Part shown: positions 1-3,727 of the stretch, one piece after another
Layout of the letters: the number at the start of each line of letters is the position of its first letter
How positions within the stretch are numbered: the first letter of the stretch is position 1
Source: Candidatus Nitrosopumilus sp.
Lineage (GTDB): Archaea; Thermoproteota; Nitrososphaeria; Nitrososphaerales; Nitrosopumilaceae
Reading direction: 5' to 3'
Assembly (NCBI GenBank): GCA_013043295.1
Contig: JABDOO010000121.1
Coordinates: 1 to 6,270, forward strand
Length of the DNA stretch: 6,270 nt
The notes under the pieces: generated by a model
Database searches by the model: none
Seen by the model: the letters and a program-made list of their open reading frames with translations, nothing else
What the model was told of the DNA's origin: nothing
Program-made: the position numbers and the translations under genes

Positions 1-103
1 CTTCCACACCAAGTCCACTATCTACTTGCTTCATACAACATTCCATTAATTCTTCAGTTGAATGGGACTCCATTGAAAGTTTACATGTTGGACATTCTGT
101 CAA
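1..103 (-). CDS. Partial small Cys-rich (zinc-finger-like) protein, N-terminal part only
   Basis: The frame reads leftward and is open to the window edge, giving at least 34 residues that begin M-T-E-C-P-T-C-K-L, continue H-S-T-E-E-L-M-E-C-C and run on to G-V-E. The CPTC knuckle at residues 4-7, with His14 and Cys22/Cys23, suggests a small zinc-binding protein; this is inferred from cysteine spacing, not family recognition. I chose the TTG at 103-101 because the codons above it are low-complexity AT-rich and because a TATA-like stretch lies about 25 bases upstream. An in-frame GTG at 160-158 would add 19 residues and cannot be excluded. The gene is divergent from the Cys-rich gene at 169. Function unknown. 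Confidence 0.55.
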   Translation of the reverse strand, partial: MTECPTCKLSMESHSTEELMECCMKQVDSGLGVE

Positions 104-137
104 ATTAATACAGTTTGATAATAATTTTATTGTTAAT

Positions 138-148
138 AAATTATATTT
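138..148 (+). promoter_or_regulatory. TATA box for the gene at 169
   Basis: The AT-only stretch AAATTATATTT is centred about 25 bases before the ATG at 169. That is the spacing expected for an archaeal TATA box with transcription starting at or near the start codon (leaderless mRNA). No Shine-Dalgarno sequence precedes the ATG. Confidence 0.5.
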
Positions 149-168
149 GATTTGAGTCACAACATGTT

Positions 169-423
169 ATGAATTTAAAAAATAAATTTTCAAAAGAATT
201 GAATTGTATTTGCAATTTTCGTGTAATCTTTGAGTTAATTGATGATATAGAATGTGATTGGGGGTTTCATTCAGTTATTCAATGTCCAAAATGTCAAGAG
301 CTTTTTTCAATAGATTGTGAATGCCCTGCATTTCAAAACATTCTAAAATTAATCAAAAATAACCCTAATTTGTATACAAATTTAGAACAAAGTAACTATG
401 TTAAAAATTCACATCCTAGCTAA
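169..423 (+). CDS. Small cysteine-rich protein, probable zinc ribbon
   Basis: This 84-residue soluble protein has seven cysteines: C13 and C15 (CIC), C29, C39 and C42 (CPKC), C50 and C52 (CEC). The CPKC knuckle followed by CEC resembles a zinc ribbon, so metal binding is likely, but I do not recognise the family and assign no function. The ATG is preceded by a TATA-like box at the leaderless distance; another ATG five bases earlier (164) opens only a two-codon frame. The C-terminal 30 residues are polar and Asn-rich with no motif. Residues 51-56 (E-C-P-A-F-Q-N) share 16 identical bases with a stretch inside the helicase gene. It is divergent from the Cys-rich gene at the left edge, and a 41-codon ORF starts 5 bases after its stop. 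Confidence 0.7.
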   Translation: MNLKNKFSKELNCICNFRVIFELIDDIECDWGFHSVIQCPKCQELFSIDCECPAFQNILKLIKNNPNLYTNLEQSNYVKNSHPS

Positions 424-428
424 AATTT

Positions 429-554
429 TTGGCCACAGATAAAATTGGTAATCAATGTCGAATTGCTTTATGCGATTACCAACATCCAGCTATTCTATGG
501 CAATACTATTACTCTGATTATTCTTTTAAAATAAAAAAAGTGCATCAAAATTGA
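429..554 (+). CDS. Candidate small protein, 41 residues
   Basis: A TTG-initiated frame begins M-A-T-D-K-I-G-N-Q-C, has a central Trp/Tyr-rich stretch (H-P-A-I-L-W-Q-Y-Y-Y) and ends K-V-H-Q-N. In favour: G/C is clearly commoner at first codon positions (17 of 40) than at third (7 of 40), as in the genuine genes here, and the start lies 5 bases after the previous stop, allowing co-transcription. Against: the start is TTG with no ribosome binding site, the frame is short, and a 9-bp inverted repeat (445-482) lies inside it, so the region might instead be an RNA structure or 3' end. No family recognised. Confidence 0.42.
   Translation: MATDKIGNQCRIALCDYQHPAILWQYYYSDYSFKIKKVHQN
445..482. repeat. 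Inverted repeat, 9-bp perfect arms, 20-base loop
   Basis: TTGGTAATC at 445-453 is the exact reverse complement of GATTACCAA at 474-482. It could form a hairpin in RNA downstream of the gene ending at 423, or in the coding region of the candidate ORF 429-554. No T-run follows at once, so it is not a standard terminator. Confidence 0.5.
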
Positions 555-607
555 TTTAGAATATCAAAAAAATTGCTTTAGTCTTGACTGTTGATTTGAA
601 GTAAAGT

Positions 608-617
608 TTTAGTTAAT
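608..617 (+). promoter_or_regulatory. Probable TATA box for the matrixin-like gene
   Basis: TTTAGTTAAT is centred about 25 bases upstream of the TTG start at 638, in a 555-637 stretch that is otherwise AT-rich and without a gene. The match is weaker than the other boxes; the position is the main support. Confidence 0.35.
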
Positions 618-637
618 AGAATGGATTTAAAATAATA

Positions 638-1540
638 TTGAAATCTTTTTTTGCCCTGATACTTGTATTTGGATTGTTTGGTTATGCTTGGTACGCTGAT
701 TTACTCCCATTTGGATTTGAGCAATCTACAACCGGAATTTCTCCATCTGTTGAAAAAATACAACAAATATCAAACATAGTCACTTCTGAGGATCATCAAA
801 TAATTTACTATTCATTTGATGACGTACCCAATATTCCAGATGAACAAATTCCTATTAATGCATTAAAGAAGGCTATTGATTCATGGGAACAATCTAATCC
901 CAATCTAGAGTTTGTGCAATCAAAAAATCCTAACATTGAAATTAAATGGCAAGAGTATGCTTCATCAACTCATACTGGCTTAGCTAAATGTAATACTGTA
1001 TTATTTGGAATACTTAGTCATTGTATTTTAGAAATTTCTATTGGGACTGAAGATTGTAATTCTAATTTTGTTCAAAATGATGAAAATATGGTGGCAAATA
1101 TTTTAATGCATGAAATTGGTCATGCACTGGGATTGGGCCATACAAGTGAAGAAAATCATCTCATGTATTCCACTGAATCCCCAGAAACCGTGTATGACAA
1201 TCGTGGTTACAATATTCCTGATAGGTTTGAAGAACTCTATGTGGGACAAAATTTGTTATTGTATAATCAAAAAGAATTAGAATCACAAATAAAATTATTA
1301 GATTCAAAAATTATTCGAGAACAATTACAATATGATGAATACCTTAAACAGTATGAATATTATGAAGGAAAAACTTTATCACAAAAAGAATTTCAAAAAG
1401 CTGAAAAAGCATTTTCTGTATTGACATCTCAAGGTGAAAAAGTTAATGGATTAATTGGGGAACAAAATAATCTTATTGACCAAATCAATGAGATTGTAAA
1501 AGAACTGGGCTGTGATCCTAATTTTGAAATTACTTCCTAG
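638..1540 (+). CDS. Membrane-anchored or secreted matrixin-like (metzincin, M10-type) zinc metalloprotease
   Basis: This 300-residue protein has an N-terminal hydrophobic segment (about residues 3-18, after one Lys), so it is exported and either cleaved or left anchored. Residues 50-200 form a compact metalloprotease domain. The full metzincin zinc motif HEIGHALGLGH is at 158-168: three His ligands and the catalytic Glu159. Met176 in the downstream L-M-Y-S fits the Met-turn. Cys118, Cys129 and Cys140 could form an extracellular disulfide. Residues about 205-290 are charged and helical, probably coiled coil, a tail unusual for minimal matrixins. The predicted role is peptide-bond hydrolysis outside the membrane; the substrate is unknown. 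The start is TTG because the nearby ATG at 621 hits a stop after four codons. The stop codon overlaps that of the convergent peptide gene. Confidence 0.87.
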   Translation: MKSFFALILVFGLFGYAWYADLLPFGFEQSTTGISPSVEKIQQISNIVTSEDHQIIYYSFDDVPNIPDEQIPINALKKAIDSWEQSNPNLEFVQSKNPNIEIKWQEYASSTHTGLAKCNTVLFGILSHCILEISIGTEDCNSNFVQNDENMVANILMHEIGHALGLGHTSEENHLMYSTESPETVYDNRGYNIPDRFEELYVGQNLLLYNQKELESQIKLLDSKIIREQLQYDEYLKQYEYYEGKTLSQKEFQKAEKAFSVLTSQGEKVNGLIGEQNNLIDQINEIVKELGCDPNFEITS

Positions 1541-1614
1541 CTAAACAACAGATATAACCCTACAACTAATGCTGACACTGAAATTCCCATCCAAGCATAA
1601 AATTTTTTCATCAT
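1537..1614 (-). CDS. Tiny single-pass membrane peptide, 25 residues
   Basis: The frame begins M-M-K-K-F-Y-A-W-M-G, continues with a hydrophobic helix (I-S-V-S-A-L-V-V-G-L-Y-L-L-F) and ends in Ser. Two Lys followed by about 17 hydrophobic residues is a standard signal-anchor or single-helix membrane peptide. An in-frame stop lies nine codons above the first ATG (1614), so the ORF is bounded; the second ATG at 1611 is equally possible. An AT-rich box near 1638-1645 sits about 27 bases upstream. It is convergent with the protease gene, and their TAG stops overlap within CTAG at 1537-1540. Function unknown; it may be a regulator or subunit of a membrane complex, but nothing here shows which. Confidence 0.5.
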   Translation of the reverse strand: MMKKFYAWMGISVSALVVGLYLLFS

Positions 1615-1656
1615 TAGAGATTTGTATATTATCTGAAATTAATAGTTTGAATTTGA

Positions 1657-1738
1657 GAAAGCAAGCAAGTTTGATATCTTTTATCATCGGCCCTTTGGGG
1701 GTTACATTAGATATCAAACAAGCAATCACCTTGCTTTC
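1657..1738. repeat. Imperfect inverted repeat
   Basis: GTTTGATATCT (1669-1679) pairs perfectly with AGATATCAAAC (1709-1719) across a 29-base loop. An outer 8-bp pair, GAAAGCAA (1657-1664) with TTGCTTTC (1731-1738), extends the stem across an unequal interior loop of 4 and 11 bases. No gene uses this DNA convincingly. Confidence 0.5.
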
Positions 1739-1934
1739 AATATTTGTATTGATTAGTATTTTCAAAAATTGATAAAATTAAAGATGTCTTGAAATATGAT
1801 CAAAAAGGGTTGAAAAAATGATCTATTTTTGATAATTTTGAATCTGAGCCTAGAATATGCTATTTTATTAACTAAAACAAGCTTGTTCAATATGGACACA
1901 CGTCATCTTTTAGTCTAATCAATTCTATAATCAA

Positions 1935-2024
1935 TGAGTCATTTGTTTGACGGCCTCATACATTTGCCTTATCTGACCATTACCCTAGAATTCGTTTGCC
2001 GTCAAACACTCAAATTCACTTGAG
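1935..2024. ncRNA. Candidate structured RNA or DNA element
   Basis: TGTTTGACGGC (1944-1954) and GCCGTCAAACA (1998-2008) are 11-bp perfect inverted arms around a 43-base centre. TGAGT (1935-1939) and ACTCA (2008-2012) could extend the stem across a short bulge, sharing one base with the inner arm. A second small hairpin, CTCAA/TTGAG with a 6-base loop, follows at 2009-2024. The arms hold most of the local G/C in very AT-rich DNA, as typical of archaeal structured RNAs in AT-rich genomes. Strand and function are unknown; it could also be a protein-binding or recombination site. Confidence 0.35.
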
Positions 2025-2036
2025 ATGAAAAAGAAT

Positions 2037-2045
2037 AATTTTATT
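2037..2045 (+). promoter_or_regulatory. TATA box for the DUF922-like gene
   Basis: AATTTTATT is centred about 27 bases upstream of the ATG at 2068. Leaderless arrangement; no Shine-Dalgarno sequence is seen. Confidence 0.42.
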
Positions 2046-2067
2046 CTAATGAAATTCCATATTTGTT

Positions 2068-2604
2068 ATGGGTGACAATACAATTTTGCAGTGGGATCCT
2101 AATTCCATTCTCAAATGGTCTGATTTTCAAGCTGAATCTAACCCTGCTTTGTATGAAGATTCTCATAGTGTAATAAAATATAGTTTTACTTGGACAGTTG
2201 ATTCTGATAAAATAAATGATGAAATTATTTTTTTAATTAAAGATATCCGTATATTTGTGGATTTTCATCATTTACTATCTTGGGCCAGATTATCTGAGGT
2301 AGATGATTTGTTACTCAAACATGAACAAGGCAAATTTGATCTTGCTGAATTAGTAAAACAAGAAAATATTAAAAACATTCATGATCTTTTTTATAATAAA
2401 CCGTTTCCTGTTCGTGGGCAAAATGAAGAACAGCGAAAGCAATTTGCAAAAGAAGATTCTGGAAAAATGATTAATACAGAAATTGAAAAACTAACGCAAA
2501 TCTTTGATGAAAAGTGCTTGATATATCAAAGTGAAACAAATTTTGGTAAAAATCTTGAAGTTCAAACAAAATATAATTTGATTTTTAATCGACTTCACTT
2601 ATGA
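2068..2604 (+). CDS. DUF922-like protein with degenerate zinc-protease motif
   Basis: This is a 178-residue protein without signal peptide or membrane segment. The order of landmarks follows DUF922 (putative zinc-dependent proteases): an N-terminal W-S-D-F near residues 17-20, an S-W-A-R strand at 71-74, the helix L-L-K-H-E-Q-G-K-F-D-L-A-E-L at 82-95, and a C-terminal Y-Q-S-E-T-N-F-G-K-N...Q at 153-166. As I recall the family, the helix carries HEQGH and the C-terminal motif T-x-H-G; here the second His is Lys89 and the later His is Phe159. His85 and Glu86 remain. If the alignment is right, zinc would be bound poorly or not at all, so it may be a non-catalytic relative acting in the cytoplasm. 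The family assignment rests on memory. The gene stands alone, with its own TATA box and a terminator at its stop codon. Confidence 0.68.
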   Translation: MGDNTILQWDPNSILKWSDFQAESNPALYEDSHSVIKYSFTWTVDSDKINDEIIFLIKDIRIFVDFHHLLSWARLSEVDDLLLKHEQGKFDLAELVKQENIKNIHDLFYNKPFPVRGQNEEQRKQFAKEDSGKMINTEIEKLTQIFDEKCLIYQSETNFGKNLEVQTKYNLIFNRLHL

Positions 2605-2622
2605 ATTATTATTCATTTTTTT
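2601..2622 (+). terminator. Hairpin and T-run terminator
   Basis: ATGAAT (2601-2606) pairs with ATTCAT (2611-2616) over a 4-base loop, followed directly by a T-run to 2622. The stem overlaps the TGA stop (2602-2604) of the DUF922-like gene. Archaeal termination needs mainly the T-run; the short AT stem adds modest support. Confidence 0.5.
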
Positions 2623-2636
2623 ATTAGAGATTATAG

Positions 2637-2903
2637 TTATGTTCTATTTTCGATAATTTTATTTTCTGGTATTGAATTTATGTAATTTACTAAACTTCTG
2701 TAATATTTTAAATGAAAATCTATGTCTCTGATTTCTGTTTGTTTTAACTCTTCTAGCTCTGGACCAAAATCTGTTTTGTTTGTTTGTATATGATTTAATG
2801 TGGTCTCATTAACTTCTATCATGTGGAAAAGACTATGAAGTACTTCTCCTTTTGTAAGAGTCTTATCACATGATTTTTCTAATATCTTTTCAACCCAATC
2901 CAT
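2637..2903 (-). CDS. Hypothetical helical protein, 88 residues
   Basis: I do not recognise this protein. It begins M-D-W-V-E-K-I-L-E-K, is charged and mostly helical, has one Cys (Cys12), and has no signal or membrane segment. Residues 20-50 hold three His (23, 27, 38) and several Glu, which could bind metal, but no known motif is formed. I place the start at the ATG (2903): a clear ATATAAAA box at 2929-2922 lies 20-26 bases upstream, within the codons that an in-frame GTG at 2933 would translate as a low-complexity Asn/Ile tract. If the GTG is used, the protein has 98 residues. It is convergent with the DUF922-like gene, 32 bases between stops. Confidence 0.66.
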   Translation of the reverse strand: MDWVEKILEKSCDKTLTKGEVLHSLFHMIEVNETTLNHIQTNKTDFGPELEELKQTEIRDIDFHLKYYRSLVNYINSIPENKIIENRT

Positions 2904-2921
2904 ATTATTTCTATTAATTAT

Positions 2922-2929
2922 TTTTATAT
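2922..2929 (-). promoter_or_regulatory. TATA box for the gene starting at 2903
   Basis: On the minus strand the bases read ATATAAAA, one of the best TATA matches in the window, centred about 23 bases upstream of the ATG at 2903. It supports the shorter start over the GTG at 2933. Confidence 0.5.
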
Positions 2930-2991
2930 CCACTCCATAATTTGAAAAATTCTGACTTTAGCTTTATTTTATTTGGTCTAGGCTCAAATAA

Positions 2992-3138
2992 TTATTTTTT
3001 TCGAGCCTGTTTTTTTCTATTCATAATTTCTTTGTTACGCTCAATATCTGAGTGAACTTCCACATGTTCATACAAATCTTCTTTTGAATCAAATAATTGT
3101 TCACAGTAGTAACATTGATGCATTGCTAAAGTACGCAT
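2992..3138 (-). CDS. Single classical C2H2 zinc-finger microprotein, 48 residues
   Basis: The frame begins M-R-T-L-A-M-H-Q-C-Y-Y-C and carries one complete classical finger: C9-x2-C12-x3-F16-x5-L22-x2-H25-x3-H29, with the ligands and both core hydrophobic residues at the classical spacing. The remaining 19 residues are strongly basic and end K-K-Q-A-R-K-K, suited to nucleic-acid contact. A role in DNA or RNA binding is inferred from the fold, possibly as a regulator; no target is visible. Start: ATG at 3138, with an AT-rich box at about 3160-3168 some 27 bases upstream; a second ATG at codon 6 would keep the finger. The stop lies within an inverted repeat (2980-3008). Frames this short are easily skipped by annotation. 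Confidence 0.78.
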   Translation of the reverse strand: MRTLAMHQCYYCEQLFDSKEDLYEHVEVHSDIERNKEIMNRKKQARKK

Positions 3139-3204
3139 TTCTTAGATAAATTGCTTTTCTTGTAAAATTGCTAATTTGTTCCTAGATTGAACTATTGAAT
3201 TTAA

Positions 3205-3217
3205 AAATTATATAAAA
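3205..3217 (+). promoter_or_regulatory. Strong TATA-like box without a clear gene
   Basis: AAATTATATAAAA is a near-ideal archaeal TATA stretch. On the plus strand it would start transcription near 3235, just after an ATG at 3231 that opens only a 22-codon frame (3231-3299). That frame begins M-S-W-Q-K-I-S-S-L-A and is amphipathic, but its codon-position G/C is not gene-like. On the minus strand it could give the zinc-finger gene at 3138 a leader of about 45 bases. Bases 3139-3310 hold nothing else I can support. Confidence 0.35.
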
Positions 3218-3310
3218 ACAAATTAATCATATGTCCTGGCAGAAGATTAGTTCATTAGCACAAAGTACAATTTTTAATCAAGTTTTCAATTTGATGTAAT
3301 GGGATACTAT

Positions 3311-3628
3311 CTAAAGTGTCTCAATTTTAATTTCTGAATTGCATACAGGAATGTTGCCTGTTTTATTTTTAAAATCTTCAATTAACTGTATTTGCATCTC
3401 TTTTGGGTTTTCTGAAAAAACTCTTTGATATGATGAAGTTTTCTGTTTGCATTCATTTCCTTCAAATTCTGTCTCGACATAATTTGCAAAAGTTTTTTCT
3501 AGATTGCTGGTTTCACCAATGAAAATAGGATCTTTATTCCTGTTATACAAAACATATACTCCTGAATTTGGTTTTACATATTGGGCACTATCTGTCCAAA
3601 CTCTCATTTTATCATCTAATAATTCCAT
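3311..3628 (-). CDS. GIY-YIG-fold protein, probably catalytically degenerate
   Basis: This 105-residue protein contains the two-strand signature of the GIY-YIG fold: S-G-V-Y-V-L-Y-N at 22-29 (GVY for GIY), then P-I-F-I-G-E-T-S-N-L at 34-43 (FIG for YIG). In active nucleases an Arg follows a few residues after the N-L (here T46 in N-L-E-K-T) and a Glu lies on a later helix (here probably Gln in M-Q-I-Q-L-I, about 78-83). Both appear absent, so I predict a binding or structural role rather than DNA cleavage. The later N-x-P-V-C-N region fits the fold's C-terminal end. Start: the ATG at 3628 lies 25 bases after a clear TATA box; a TTG at 3637 would add three residues. It is divergent from the helicase gene, sharing a 99-base promoter region. 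Confidence 0.72.
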   Translation of the reverse strand: MELLDDKMRVWTDSAQYVKPNSGVYVLYNRNKDPIFIGETSNLEKTFANYVETEFEGNECKQKTSSYQRVFSENPKEMQIQLIEDFKNKTGNIPVCNSEIKIETL

Positions 3629-3647
3629 AACATACAATATTGCTACT

Positions 3648-3658
3648 AGATATTAAAC
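3648..3658 (-). promoter_or_regulatory. TATA box for the GIY-YIG gene
   Basis: On the minus strand the bases read GTTTAATATCT, centred about 25 bases upstream of the ATG at 3628, which fits a leaderless transcript and favours that ATG over the TTG at 3637. Confidence 0.5.
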
Positions 3659-3698
3659 TAAGTTACAAAATTTATGATATCTCAATAACCCTTATCCT

Positions 3699-3719
3699 TT
3701 TAATATTGTTCATGAGGAG
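3699..3719 (+). promoter_or_regulatory. Promoter and Shine-Dalgarno region of the helicase gene
   Basis: TTTAATAT (3699-3706) is centred 25 bases before the CTG at 3728, the same spacing as at the other genes. In addition AGGAG (3715-3719) sits 8 bases before the CTG, a good Shine-Dalgarno match and the only one I noticed at a start here. If an earlier box (TTTATGATAT, 3671-3680) is used, the mRNA would carry a leader with that Shine-Dalgarno sequence. The two readings conflict; both point to initiation at 3728. Confidence 0.45.
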
Positions 3720-3727
3720 ATGTAATC

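Larger units (their letters stand above)
1615..2067. other. 450-base non-coding stretch with inverted repeats
   Basis: No convincing gene lies here. Two overlapping opposite-strand frames of 67-74 codons cover 1541-1772, but their first- and third-position G/C are about equal, unlike the real genes. The stretch holds an imperfect hairpin (1657-1738), a 12-bp perfect palindrome AACAAGCTTGTT (1876-1887), a stronger structured element (1935-2024) and the promoter of the gene at 2068. Bases 1945-2010 look more G/C-rich than their surroundings. Confidence 0.5.

Noticed and set aside
1541..1765. Minus-strand open frame of 74 codons starting with TTG
   Set aside because: First- and third-position G/C are similar, it overlaps the better 25-codon frame, it contains one arm pair of an inverted repeat, and no motif is visible.
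1569..1772. Plus-strand open frame of 67 codons with a hydrophobic end
   Set aside because: Hydrophobic runs are expected from T-rich DNA; codon-position composition is not gene-like and it overlaps the inverted repeat and the opposite-strand peptide.
1876..1887. 12-bp perfect palindrome AACAAGCTTGTT as an operator
   Set aside because: It lies about 180 bases from the nearest start codon and no promoter is beside it; a single palindrome of this size can occur by chance.
1944..2008. tRNA or box C/D RNA in the structured intergenic element
   Set aside because: No acceptor, anticodon or T-arm consensus is found, and no properly spaced C and D boxes.
2904..2933. GTG extension of the 88-residue protein
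   Set aside because: The ten codons encode a low-complexity Asn/Ile tract and contain the best TATA box; kept only as an alternative.
2980..3016. Plus-strand terminator: AGGCTC/GAGCCT hairpin with following T-run
   Set aside because: The T-run is the complement of Lys codons in the zinc-finger gene, and the upstream plus-strand gene already has a terminator at 2601-2622. The inverted repeat is real but its function is doubtful.
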